From contig NZ_KI421455.1 of NCBI RefSeq assembly GCF_000472705.1, positions 248,001 through 312,000 of the forward strand: DNA of 64,000 bases, read 5' to 3'. How positions within the stretch are numbered: the first letter of the stretch is position 1; each line of letters begins with the position of its first letter. This document shows, one piece after another, positions 25,095-32,884 of this stretch. This DNA comes from Mesorhizobium erdmanii USDA 3471 (lineage in GTDB: Bacteria; Pseudomonadota; Alphaproteobacteria; Rhizobiales; Rhizobiaceae). The notes beneath the pieces are model-generated. The model did not search any database, was not told where the DNA came from, and saw only the letters and a program-made list of their open reading frames with translations. The position numbers were made by a program, and so were the translations under genes.

Positions 25095-26074
25095 GCGATG
25101 CACGACAGATCGGTGCCGACACGGTCATGACCAGCCCAGGCAGCCCCGCGCAAGCGCGCTCGCTGATCATCGAGCGTCTGGTCGGCGACAGCGGCGAGGC
25201 CGATCAGGTCATCGATGCCGGCCGAGCCATGGCCGAGCGCGCAGTGCCACTGCTGCAGAAGGGGCTCTCGGGCGAGCTCGGCGTCCCCGTGATCGTCGAC
25301 CTCAGGGCCGTCGAGGTCAGCCGCGTCCCCGAGGCGCGCTCGCATGCCGGCGACACGTTCGCCATGACCGTCGTCGGCTCGCCGGCTTCCTCGGATGCGA
25401 TGACGCTCGTCATCGACGCTGCCGCGATCGCGATCATGGTCTCCACGCTGTTTGGCGGCGATCCGGACATGCCGACATCACCGATCGAGCGCGATCTGTC
25501 ACCGATCGAGACCGACGTTTCGACCATGGTGTTCCAGGAGGTGGCGCAGGCCTTGAACGGATCGGGGCGGCGCTCGCTCGATCTGCGGCTGCCGGTGCCG
25601 CGAGCGATGTCCGGCGTCGAGGCAAGACACCATGTACTGCGCGACGGTGCTGCCATCCGCATCGTTCTTGGCATTTCGACACCGGTCGACAGCGGCTCCA
25701 TCACCGTGACGATGCCGCAGCGTGTCGTGCTTGCCGGCCGCGACGGCACCGCCAGCGCCAGCGAGGACGATCACGGCGCCAGTTGGCGCGCACGTTTTTC
25801 GGAAGAGGTGATGCGCTCGACTGTGGCGCTAGAAGCCACCATGCCGCTGGCACGGCTGACGCTTGGCGACCTTGCCAATCTCGAAGTGGGACAGGTCATC
25901 GACTTCGAGGAATCGGCGCAATCACGGGCTCGTCTCAGCGCCCGGGGCCAGACGCTGTTCGTATGCGAGTTCGGCAAACTGGGGCAGAATTACACCGTCC
26001 GAATCAGGCATCCTTTCGATGCCGGGCAGGATTTCATCGATGGGCTCATGCCGGCCGGTGCCGGGCGCGCCTGA
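25091..26074 (+). CDS. fliM: Flagellar motor switch protein FliM (rhizobial type)
   Basis: Up to 327 residues. The longest frame starts at a TTG at 25091 that overlaps the motA stop (TTGA). An ATG at 25127 is the alternative and neither has a strong ribosome-binding site. The C-terminal SPOA domain is clear ('MPLARLTLGDLANLEVGQVI', 'LFVCEFGKLGQNYTVRI'). The middle domain is recognisable but diverged. The N-terminal CheY-binding peptide of enterobacterial FliM (EIDALL type) is not seen. FliM forms the C ring with FliN and FliG, which follow. Confidence 0.9.
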   Translation: MSDARQIGADTVMTSPGSPAQARSLIIERLVGDSGEADQVIDAGRAMAERAVPLLQKGLSGELGVPVIVDLRAVEVSRVPEARSHAGDTFAMTVVGSPASSDAMTLVIDAAAIAIMVSTLFGGDPDMPTSPIERDLSPIETDVSTMVFQEVAQALNGSGRRSLDLRLPVPRAMSGVEARHHVLRDGAAIRIVLGISTPVDSGSITVTMPQRVVLAGRDGTASASEDDHGASWRARFSEEVMRSTVALEATMPLARLTLGDLANLEVGQVIDFEESAQSRARLSARGQTLFVCEFGKLGQNYTVRIRHPFDAGQDFIDGLMPAGAGRA

Positions 26075-26091
26075 GCTTTTGGAGACGACGC

Positions 26092-26478
26092 ATGGCCAAG
26101 ACCAAAGTGGAAGCAGAGCTCGACCAGCCGGACGAGCAACTCGATCGCGCCATCGAGGAATTGCGCGGGGTCCTGCATGAGGAAGAGCATCGGCCCGATG
26201 CGGCGTTCAGGGCGGCCGCTGGCGCCAATTCGAACGTCATCATGAACATTCCCGTCGATGTCCAGATCATCCTCGGCAGCACCGAGATGGCGGTTTCCGA
26301 TCTGATGGCACTGCAGAAGGGGTCGACAGTGGCCCTGAACCGCCGCATCGGCGAACCGGTCGACGTCGTGGTCAATGGCCGCAAGATCGCGCGTGGCGAG
26401 ATCACGGTGCTTGAAAGCGACCCTTCGCGCTTCGGTATCAGGCTGACCGAAATCATCGCCGGCACGAAGGGCGCCTAG
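26092..26478 (+). CDS. fliN: Flagellar motor switch protein FliN
   Basis: 128 residues from the ATG at 26092 with GGAG nine bases upstream; the longer open frame upstream is the fliM shadow. FliN is the C-ring base protein. A charged N-terminal tail of about 50 residues is followed by the SPOA domain: 'MNIPVDVQIILGSTEMAVSD', 'LMALQKGSTVALNRRIGEPV' and 'VVVNGRKIARGEITVLES'. It lies 17 bases past fliM. Confidence 0.96.
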   Translation: MAKTKVEAELDQPDEQLDRAIEELRGVLHEEEHRPDAAFRAAAGANSNVIMNIPVDVQIILGSTEMAVSDLMALQKGSTVALNRRIGEPVDVVVNGRKIARGEITVLESDPSRFGIRLTEIIAGTKGA

Positions 26479-26524
26479 ACATGGTTGGTGGGGCTTGCCG
26501 GTTGCAGCGGAGGCGAGAGGCAGC

Positions 26525-27535
26525 ATGACGCCGCTGACGACCCTGACGCGCGCGCAGAAGGCGGCCGCCATATTGGTGGCGATGGGCAAGCCGTCCGCCA
26601 GCCGCCTGTTGAAATTCTTCAAGCAGGAAGAGCTGAAGGCGCTGATCGAGGGCGCCCGGCTGCTGAGGACTATTCCGCAGAGCGATCTCGAGCGCATCGT
26701 CGCCGAATTCGAGGCAGAGTTCACCGAAGGCGCCGGCCTGCTCGATTCCGCCGACAGGATGGATACCATCCTCAATGAATCGCTGTCACCCGACGAGATG
26801 AACGCCATCATGGGCAACAAGAAGCCGGAGGCGGCACCCGAAGGGCCGCCGCCGATCTGGCCCGATCTGGAAAAGCTCGAACCCTCGCGGCTGGGCACTT
26901 TCCTGGCCGGCGAACATCCGCAGACGGCGGCCATGGTGTTGTCGAAGCTGGGGCCGCAGGCTGCGGCAAGCGTGCTTCTGACGCTGGACAAGTCCATGCG
27001 CGGCGAAATCATCAAGCGCATGGTGACGATGGCCAACGTTCCCGACGCCGCCGCCAGGATCGTGGAGAACCGGTTGCGCGCCAGCGTGCTGTCGGAAACC
27101 TCGACCAAGGACACGTCGGCCGGGCAGGCGCGCGTCGCCAGCGTGCTCAACGAGCTGGACAAGCCGCTGCTCGAGGAGGTCATGCAGGACTTGGAAGCCG
27201 CCGGCACGCCCGACCTGGACGGGGTGCGGGCACGGCTTTTCGCTTTCGACGACCTGCCGCTGCTCACCCAGAAGGCGCGCGTGCTCCTGTTCGACGGGCT
27301 GTCGACCGAGCTTGTCACGCTGGCGCTGCGCGGCTCGTCGGCGGCGCTCGCCGAAGCGGTGCTGTCGGCGATCGGCGCGCGGTCGCGGCGCATGATCGAA
27401 GCCGAACTCGGACAGGGGTCGGACGGCGTCCCTGCCGCCGATATAATGACGGCGCGCAAGACCATCGTGACGACCACCATCCGGCTGTCGCGCGAAGGCG
27501 CATTCGAACTTCCCTCGACGCAAAACGCTGCTTAA
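26525..27535 (+). CDS. fliG: Flagellar motor switch protein FliG
   Basis: 336 residues from the ATG at 26525, chosen because a purine-rich ribosome-binding site (GGAGGCGAGAGG) lies just upstream. FliG is the rotor protein that receives torque from MotA and binds FliF. Motifs are 'AQKAAAILVAMGKPSASRLL', the middle domain 'HPQTAAMVLSKLGPQAAASV', and the C-terminal domain ('FAFDDLPLLTQKARVLLFDG', then 'LALRGSSAALAEAVLSAIGA'). The family EHPQT signature is present. It lies 46 bases past fliN and three bases before flhB. Confidence 0.97.
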   Translation: MTPLTTLTRAQKAAAILVAMGKPSASRLLKFFKQEELKALIEGARLLRTIPQSDLERIVAEFEAEFTEGAGLLDSADRMDTILNESLSPDEMNAIMGNKKPEAAPEGPPPIWPDLEKLEPSRLGTFLAGEHPQTAAMVLSKLGPQAAASVLLTLDKSMRGEIIKRMVTMANVPDAAARIVENRLRASVLSETSTKDTSAGQARVASVLNELDKPLLEEVMQDLEAAGTPDLDGVRARLFAFDDLPLLTQKARVLLFDGLSTELVTLALRGSSAALAEAVLSAIGARSRRMIEAELGQGSDGVPAADIMTARKTIVTTTIRLSREGAFELPSTQNAA

Positions 27536-27538
27536 GGG

Positions 27539-28621
27539 ATGTCCGACGCCACCGACAAGGACTCCAAAACCGAAGAGGCGACGGAAAAGAAAGTCCGCGA
27601 CGCCATAGAACAGGGCAAGCTGCCCCATTCGAGGGAAACCGCGATCCTCGCGTCCTTCGTCGCCATACTGGTGTTCACCGTCTTCTATGCCAAGGACGCG
27701 GTCGTCAACCTCGGCATGTTCCTGTCGATGTTCCTCGAGAAGCCCGAGGCGTGGCCGATGGACACCGAGACCGATGTCATCGAGCTTTACAAGATCGTCA
27801 TGCTGGAAGTGGGTCGCGCCGTCGTCAGCCTGCTGGTGCTTTTGACCGTCGCCGGCATTGGCGCCTCGGTGCTCCAGAACATGCCGCAATTCGTCGGCGA
27901 GCGGATCAGGCCGCAGCTTTCGCGCATTTCGATCACCAAGGGCTGGAGCCGGATGTTCGGTGCCCAGGGCTGGGTCGAGTTCCTGAAATCCCTGGCAAAG
28001 GTCGGCTTCGCCATCGCCGTGCTCACCTTCACGCTGTCGGAGGATCATCGCAAGCTGCTCGCCGGAATGATCACCAACCCGGTCGCTTTCGGCCTCGTCA
28101 TCCGCGGCATCGCCGTCGACATACTGGTGGCGATCGTCTTCGTCATGGGGCTGATCGCGGCGATCGACATCGTCTGGTCGCGCTTCCACTGGAAGCAGGA
28201 CCTGCGCATGAGCAAGCAGGAGGTCAAGGACGAGTTCAAGCAGTCCGAGGGCGACCCGATCGTCAAGTCGCGGCTGCGCTCGCTGGCGCGCGACCGGGCG
28301 CGAAAGCGGATGATGACGGCGGTGCCGCGCGCGACGCTGATCATCGCCAACCCGACGCACTACTCGATCGCGTTGAAATATGTGCGCGATGAAGATTCGG
28401 CGCCGCTGGTGGTGGCCAAGGGGCAGGACCTGGTGGCGCTGAAAATCCGCGAGATCGCCAAGGAGCATAACATCCCGATCTTCGAGGACGTGGCGCTCGC
28501 CCGCTCCATGTACAAGCAAGTTTCGGTCGATAATGTGATCCCGTCGCAATTCTACCAGGCCGTCGCCGAACTGGTGCGGATCATCTACTCGAAAAAGGCT
28601 GAGCGCAGACAGATTTCATGA
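27539..28621 (+). CDS. flhB: Flagellar export switch protein FlhB
   Basis: 360 residues. FlhB controls the switch from hook to filament export by self-cleavage. The N-terminal 'EEATEKKVRDAIEQGKLPHS' is typical. Four membrane segments lie between about 30 and 215. The cytoplasmic domain contains the autocleavage motif NPTH at residues 271-274 within 'IIANPTHYSIALKY'. It is the fifth gene of the motA run and overlaps the next gene by ATGA. Confidence 0.98.
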   Translation: MSDATDKDSKTEEATEKKVRDAIEQGKLPHSRETAILASFVAILVFTVFYAKDAVVNLGMFLSMFLEKPEAWPMDTETDVIELYKIVMLEVGRAVVSLLVLLTVAGIGASVLQNMPQFVGERIRPQLSRISITKGWSRMFGAQGWVEFLKSLAKVGFAIAVLTFTLSEDHRKLLAGMITNPVAFGLVIRGIAVDILVAIVFVMGLIAAIDIVWSRFHWKQDLRMSKQEVKDEFKQSEGDPIVKSRLRSLARDRARKRMMTAVPRATLIIANPTHYSIALKYVRDEDSAPLVVAKGQDLVALKIREIAKEHNIPIFEDVALARSMYKQVSVDNVIPSQFYQAVAELVRIIYSKKAERRQIS

Positions 28622-29052
28622 ACCGCCAACCGCACGCAAAATCCCGTGAGATCATCGTCGCCAGGGCCATCGAGCAGGTGGTCGGCGAACTGAGGCTGAT
28701 CGATGTCGCCGACTACATCGCCTTCATCCGGCTGGAGCATTTCGCCTGCCTGTCGGACCTTGTCGATTCAGCGGTGGAGCTGTTCTTCATGCCGGGCACG
28801 CTCAGGCTCGGCCATGGCGGCGAGGCGCATGTCGACTGGAACGGCAATCCGCGCATCGTGCTCGATCTGGAGCTTCGGCCGCCGGGGGCGACCGTCTATT
28901 TCCAGCTGACGCTAAGCGGGGCCGGCGATTCGGTCGCGGTCAATTACGTGTCGTTCGAAAAGCCTGGCGAGGATCCCGAGCACAACACTGCGCTGCTGGA
29001 GGCGGTGATCGACCAGGCCCGGATCCGCAAGGTCGAGCCGCTGGCCTTCTGA
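28618..29052 (+). CDS. Conserved unknown protein, last gene of the motA-flhB run
   Basis: 144 residues, not recognised as a named family. It is soluble, with an N-terminal helical part ('ARAIEQVVGELRLIDVADYI', 'SDLVDSAVELFFMPGTL') and a C-terminal beta-rich part ('NPRIVLDLELRPPGATVYFQ', 'DSVAVNYVSFEKPG'). It starts inside the flhB stop (ATGA), so it is translationally coupled to flhB, which points to a flagellar or chemotaxis-linked role. Similar small orfs follow flhB in other rhizobia as far as I recall. No signal peptide or membrane segment is present. Confidence 0.82.
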   Translation: MNRQPHAKSREIIVARAIEQVVGELRLIDVADYIAFIRLEHFACLSDLVDSAVELFFMPGTLRLGHGGEAHVDWNGNPRIVLDLELRPPGATVYFQLTLSGAGDSVAVNYVSFEKPGEDPEHNTALLEAVIDQARIRKVEPLAF

Positions 29053-29124
29053 GGTCTGTCGATGTCCAGGCGAGGCCGCTCTGCAAATGGCGGCTCCCCT
29101 GAATCCAAACAGACCTTGAGCGGC

Positions 29125-29143
29125 GGTAGTGGGTCAGTTTGAA
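29125..29143 (+). repeat. Left terminal inverted repeat of the IS derivative
   Basis: GGTAGTGGGTCAGTTTGAA. Its reverse complement occurs at 29713-29731 with one mismatch (T/C at the sixth base). Confidence 0.85.
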
Positions 29144-29150
29144 ATTCCGG

Positions 29151-29501
29151 TCAGGATGGATGGCCGAAAACAATCAAAATAAGCGCCATCACACCGAAGG
29201 TGCCGAAAAAGACGATAGCGCCATATGCTATTGTACGACGCGCCATCCGGAAGCGGGGTGACCAAAATTGAGCATGAAGCCTGGAATCCCGGTTCCCCAT
29301 CCGCTCGCTCCAAGGAAGGCCCTGTTCATCAATTGAACCATAGAAGTCCGTTCGCAGAATTATACTTGATAGTGAGATGAACATGGCCGCGAAGCTCATC
29401 ACCAATACGACTACGCAAGCCGTCACTGGAATAAACAGGTGAGGATTGTCAGCCCGTTCGTACTTCAAACTTCGTCGCTCCGCTTTTTGTAGGGACCGCA
29501 A
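29151..29501 (-). CDS. Small two-helix membrane protein inside the IS derivative
   Basis: 116 residues in the longest frame, which starts at a TTG; function unknown. Two membrane segments are evident: about 23-48 ('FIPVTACVVVLVMSFAAMFI') and about 90-113 ('AYGAIVFFGTFGVMALILIV'), with a polar loop between them. The first dozen codons lie in the tail of the transposase remnant in another frame, so the natural start may have been lost or be an internal codon. Codon use is less GC-biased than the flagellar genes. It may be a passenger gene or a chimera. Confidence 0.42.
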   Translation of the reverse strand: MRSLQKAERRSLKYERADNPHLFIPVTACVVVLVMSFAAMFISLSSIILRTDFYGSIDEQGLPWSERMGNRDSRLHAQFWSPRFRMARRTIAYGAIVFFGTFGVMALILIVFGHPS

Positions 29502-29713
29502 ACCATCGGTTTCTTTGCCTCTTTGACTGTGATCAGTGCGACAATATCACCGATTCCCAAAGCTTGTCAGTAACACCATCGGCTATAGCAGGCGTGACAC
29601 GCAGTGTCTTATGGATGCGCCCGAAGTTGTAATACATGAAGTGCAAGGCAACCGCGTTGGCCTGGGCCCACCTTCTTTGAGAAGCCATTGGTCAGGCGGG
29701 TGAAGCGGCGCAT
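29465..29713 (-). pseudogene. Transposase C-terminal fragment, frameshifted (DDE type)
   Basis: Reading the minus strand in three successive frames restores a transposase end: 'RRFTRLTNGFSKK', then after a first frameshift 'AVALHFMYYNFGRIHKTLRV' with 'TPAIADGVTDKLWE', then after a second frameshift 'IGDIVALITVKEAKKP' and 'GPYKKRSDEV' to a TGA stop at 29465. The 'NFGRIHKTLRVTPAMAAGVTD' type end is common in rhizobial transposases often annotated as IS1-like. The N-terminal two thirds is absent: the fragment starts directly at the right inverted repeat. Confidence 0.8.
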
Positions 29714-29731
29714 TCAAACTGACCCGCTACC
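29713..29731 (-). repeat. Right terminal inverted repeat of the IS derivative
   Basis: On the minus strand it reads GGTAGCGGGTCAGTTTGAA, matching the left end in 18 of 19 bases. Confidence 0.85.
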
Positions 29732-29754
29732 CCAGCGGCTGCTCGATCGGATGA

Positions 29755-30525
29755 CTACTCGATCAGACCGAGCCGCAGCGCCTTGGCAACGGCCTGATTG
29801 CGGTTGGTGGCGTTGAGCTTCTGGGTCGACTGCGTCAGATACTGATTGGCCGTGTGCACCGACAGCTTCAGGAGCCGTGCGATCTCCTCGCTGGTGTTGC
29901 CGTTGGCGGTCAGCTTCAGGCATTCGAGTTCGCGCTTGGAGATGGCGCGCATCCTGCCGGCATCACCCGGACGGAGACGCGCGACCGCGGCGAACAGTGA
30001 AAAGCAGCGCGCGTGGATTTCGTAGAGTGCGTCCTGCGGCAGCGTGATCTCGGATCCCAGGAAGACGACGAGCCCGCACTGGCCGCGATCGGCATGGACG
30101 GGAAAGGCTATGCCGCTGGTGCCGGGCGCCAGCGGCGCCATCTGTGCAGTCCAGGCGAGGTTGCCGAACATTTCGGCCATGGCCGCCATGCCGTCATCCG
30201 TCCACCAGCGTGGCTCCGTCGAGTTGTGGGTATGGCGCACGATCTCCTCGCCATTGGCGCCCGAGATGAACTTCGTCGCCACGCCAATACCGGGGTAGTC
30301 GGAATCAAAACACGGAACCAGCCGCGCCCGCTCCGGCGACGGGCTGACGAAGTACAAGCCAAAAGCCGAGGCGTTGATGTCGACCGATATCCAGCGGCAG
30401 CGGCGCACGGCGTCGGGAACGGTGACGGCGTGGTGCGTTTCGGAGCCGAGCGAGAAGGCGCCGAAGGGGCTGCGCTGCTGGTTGAAAAGGGCCTCCGCGG
30501 CGTCCTTGATTTCAGCGTGTTTCAA
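29755..30525 (-). CDS. visR: LuxR-family flagellar master regulator VisR
   Basis: 256 residues. VisN and VisR act together as the top activator of flagellar, motility and chemotaxis genes in rhizobia. The N-terminal part (about 1-190) resembles an autoinducer/ligand-binding-like domain of unknown ligand. The C-terminal LuxR helix-turn-helix is clear ('ISKRELECLKLTANGNTSEE', 'IARLLKLSVHTANQYLTQST'). The start overlaps the visN stop by ATGA, so the pair is one operon. VisN versus VisR is assigned by order (visN first) and general likeness. Confidence 0.88.
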   Translation of the reverse strand: MKHAEIKDAAEALFNQQRSPFGAFSLGSETHHAVTVPDAVRRCRWISVDINASAFGLYFVSPSPERARLVPCFDSDYPGIGVATKFISGANGEEIVRHTHNSTEPRWWTDDGMAAMAEMFGNLAWTAQMAPLAPGTSGIAFPVHADRGQCGLVVFLGSEITLPQDALYEIHARCFSLFAAVARLRPGDAGRMRAISKRELECLKLTANGNTSEEIARLLKLSVHTANQYLTQSTQKLNATNRNQAVAKALRLGLIE

Positions 30526-31232
30526 ATGATGCCACTCCTGATCGCCGTGGCGATGGCCATCGCGCGGTTCGAGGCCGCGAATTTCTGGATGGCGTGGGTG
30601 ATGTAGCTGTTGACGGTGTTGGAGGACACGCCGAGGATGACCGCCACCTCATCGGTGGTCTTGCCTTCCGAGACCCAGAACAGGCATTCGCGCTCGCGGT
30701 CGGACAGCGGATCCTGCATCGCCGCGGCGGCGATCAGCTGTGGAATATGCGAGAGCGCGTAGCAGCATTTCAGCTGCGCCTTCATCAGAGCCGGCTGGTC
30801 GATCTTGCCAGCCGTCGCCGCCGAGAACAGAGCGAACAAGCGCTGCCGACCGACATTCAGCCGCAGCGAATAGATCTCGGCGTGGCCGAGTACATCGAGA
30901 AGGCGGGCTTCTTCGCCCGAGACGAGCCCATCCGTATCCGGTGCGTGCGTGGCCACCAGCGATCTGGGGCGGAATCCTGGCGCGACAGTGAGCGCCCCCT
31001 GGGCAAGGCTGGCGATCAGTCGCTTGCCGATCAGTTCGATGGCGTCGAAGATCCAGTTCGAGGAGACGATGCGCGCGTCATTGCGGTCTTGGTCATGGAC
31101 GATGGCAACCAGCATGTAGCTGTCGGCGCCGATCTCGGCGGTCAGCTCCATGAAAAAGCTGGTCAGATCACCGCGCGACGCCAGGCGCGAGCCCAATGTG
31201 TCGGATTGAAGAAGCGCGGCGGGACTGCTCAT
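30522..31232 (-). CDS. visN: LuxR-family flagellar master regulator VisN
   Basis: 236 residues. It is the upstream gene of the visNR pair. The N-terminal sensor-like region (about 1-165) is followed by a C-terminal LuxR helix-turn-helix ('LSDRERECLFWVSEGKTTDE', 'VAVILGVSSNTVNSYITHAI'). VisN and VisR are thought to form a heterodimer that switches on the second-tier activator rem/ftcR. The promoter should lie in the 31233-31500 region, where no obvious box stands out. Confidence 0.87.
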   Translation of the reverse strand: MSSPAALLQSDTLGSRLASRGDLTSFFMELTAEIGADSYMLVAIVHDQDRNDARIVSSNWIFDAIELIGKRLIASLAQGALTVAPGFRPRSLVATHAPDTDGLVSGEEARLLDVLGHAEIYSLRLNVGRQRLFALFSAATAGKIDQPALMKAQLKCCYALSHIPQLIAAAAMQDPLSDRERECLFWVSEGKTTDEVAVILGVSSNTVNSYITHAIQKFAASNRAMAIATAIRSGII

Positions 31233-31517
31233 TTTTTGCTTTGGCCGGAATCGTTTCTGCTGTCCGGATGCTGGAGGCCAGCCGCCGAAACCGAAAACGC
31301 GTTACTTTCACGAGACTCATACGAGGCGCGTGGCCGCGCCAATCAGACGGAATCCGTTCAGGGAACGCGACATCCGCGTCTGGCGCCGGAAACTCCGGAA
31401 CGTGAGACTTTGGGTGGTTGCCGCGCCCCCCGAGGACCGGCTGATTCGGTTCTAATCTACCCGCAGTTGAATCCGACATCAAACGCGATTTGACAAAATC
31501 GAATCCGATGGACTCGC

Positions 31518-31757
31518 GTGCGACTCAGGAGACGGTTCTCGCGACCGTTGCGCCGCGAAAATGCCGGGACCGCGCAAGCCGCCCATATCGGCATGCGGGC
31601 CGTCGGGGTAGCTTCGCAGGCGCCCGAAGGGGCACCCACCTCCGTTTGCCTGGTTCTTGCGGCAGGTGTGATCGCGGTGCCGGCGGTCTACTATCTCGGG
31701 CGCTCATGCAAAGCGGCCGTACCTATGGGGACAGCGAGCACCGGCGCCGCGACGTAG
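31518..31757 (+). CDS. Possible small membrane protein (doubtful)
   Basis: 79 codons from a GTG. The only structural feature is one hydrophobic stretch near residues 43-62 ('VCLVLAAGVIAVPAVYYLG'). It ends four bases before a hairpin terminator, which is the main reason to list it. No clear ribosome-binding site and no family resemblance were seen, and the first 40 residues look like random Arg/Ala-rich translation. It could well be spurious. Confidence 0.25.
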   Translation: MRLRRRFSRPLRRENAGTAQAAHIGMRAVGVASQAPEGAPTSVCLVLAAGVIAVPAVYYLGRSCKAAVPMGTASTGAAT

Positions 31758-31760
31758 CTG

Positions 31761-31799
31761 GTGAAAAGAAAAGGGGCGGTCATCCCGCCCTCTTTTCAC
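31761..31799. terminator. Bidirectional hairpin terminator
   Basis: GTGAAAAGA at 31761-31769 pairs with TCTTTTCAC at 31791-31799, and GGGCGG pairs with CCGCCC inside, with a four-base bulge (31770-31773). On the minus strand the GC stem is followed by CTTTTCTTTT, so it fits the end of the deacetylase gene, whose stop is at 31830. Confidence 0.8.
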
Positions 31800-31829
31800 G
31801 CTGTTGGTATCTGTCCCGGATTTGCTGGC

Positions 31830-32861
31830 TCACCGATCCTCAAAGCCGGTCAGCACGCCGACGGCATTGATGCCGATCTCCTCGACGGCATAGCCGCCTT
31901 CCTGGACGAACAGCGTCGGCAGGCCGAGCTTTGCGATGCGGCGGCCGATCTTCGGATAGTCCGCGCTCTTCAGCTTGAACTGGCTGATCGGGTCCTTCTC
32001 GAAAGTGTCGACGCCAAGCGAGACGACGACGATGTCAGGCGCGTAGGCAGTGAGCCTGGCACACGCATCCTCCAGCGAAGCATTCCAGGCGTCCCAGCCG
32101 GTGCCGAAGGGCATGGGATAGTTGATGTTGAAACCTTCGCCGGCGCCGGCGCCGCGTTCATCGGCATGGCCGAGGAAGAACGGATACTCGACCATGGGAT
32201 CGCCATGCAGGTTGAGGACCTGCACGTCGGCGCGGTCGTAGAAAATCTCCTGCGTGCCGTTGCCATGATGGTAGTCGACGTCGAGGATGGATACACGGCC
32301 GGCGCCCTGGTCGAGGAACCATTGCGCGGCGACGGCGGCGTTGTTGATGTAGCAATAGCCGCCCATGAAGCCGGCCCCGGCATGGTGGCCGGGCGGCCGG
32401 CAGAGCGCGAAGGCCGAGCTCTCGCCGCCCTTGACCAGGCCGGCCGCGGTCAGCGCCACGTCGTAGGAGGACTTGATCGCTGCCCATGTGCCCTCGACGA
32501 AGGTGGCGCCGCCGTCGAAGGAATAGTAGCCGAGCAGGGCGTCGATGCGCTTTGGCGGCACGTCGCCGCGCAGGCCGCGCGTCGGCCAGGTGAACGGCAT
32601 TGCCGTGCCCGTGTGGCCTTCGGCTACCCATTGCGGCCAGACGGTCGGAAGGAAGTCGATGTAGTCCGATTTGTGGACGCGCTTGGCGGCGGCGAGGTCA
32701 TGTTCCAGCGGTGGAATGATCGGCCCGAGCTTCTCGCTCTCGACCCGAGCCTTGATGAATTCGGCGCGCGAAGGTTTTTCAAAGCCCGGCACGATGGCTG
32801 ATGTAACCAGTTCCATCTGGCCGGCATGGCCGGCATGAAGCGGCGAATGGACAGTCTTCAT
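31830..32861 (-). CDS. Histone-deacetylase-family acetylpolyamine amidohydrolase
   Basis: 343 residues. This zinc hydrolase family removes acyl groups from acetylated polyamines and related amides. The active site is complete: RPPGHHAG (155-162) with the His pair, DVDYHHGNG (194-202) with zinc ligands Asp196 and His198, Asp285 in 'SLGVDTFEKDP', and the catalytic Tyr324 in 'QEGGYAVEE'. These fit the ligands of Mycoplana ApaH almost residue for residue, so acetylpolyamine amidohydrolase is more likely than a protein deacetylase. It lies 23 bases downstream of the TetR gene in the same direction, close to a Pot-type transporter. Exact substrate unknown. Confidence 0.9.
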   Translation of the reverse strand: MKTVHSPLHAGHAGQMELVTSAIVPGFEKPSRAEFIKARVESEKLGPIIPPLEHDLAAAKRVHKSDYIDFLPTVWPQWVAEGHTGTAMPFTWPTRGLRGDVPPKRIDALLGYYSFDGGATFVEGTWAAIKSSYDVALTAAGLVKGGESSAFALCRPPGHHAGAGFMGGYCYINNAAVAAQWFLDQGAGRVSILDVDYHHGNGTQEIFYDRADVQVLNLHGDPMVEYPFFLGHADERGAGAGEGFNINYPMPFGTGWDAWNASLEDACARLTAYAPDIVVVSLGVDTFEKDPISQFKLKSADYPKIGRRIAKLGLPTLFVQEGGYAVEEIGINAVGVLTGFEDR

Positions 32862-32884
32862 AAAATTCCTCTCGAAATGCGAAA

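Larger units (their letters stand above)
29125..29731. mobile_element. Degenerate insertion-sequence derivative bounded by 19-bp inverted repeats
   Basis: A 607-bp block is bounded by inverted repeats that differ at one base. Inside are a frameshifted C-terminal transposase fragment (minus strand) that begins right at the right-hand end, and a small membrane-protein frame. AGCGGC occurs directly outside the left end (29119-29124) and two bases outside the right end (29734-29739), a possible target duplication. It separates visNR from the motA-flhB run. Base composition is lower in GC than the neighbours. It is unlikely to move by itself because the transposase is broken and lacks its N-terminal part. 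Confidence 0.75.
31233..31829. other. Intergenic stretch upstream of visN, mostly without recognised genes
   Basis: 597 bases between visN and the deacetylase gene. It must contain the visNR promoter. Apart from a doubtful small plus-strand frame (31518-31757) and a strong hairpin at 31761-31799, nothing was recognised. Confidence 0.6.
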
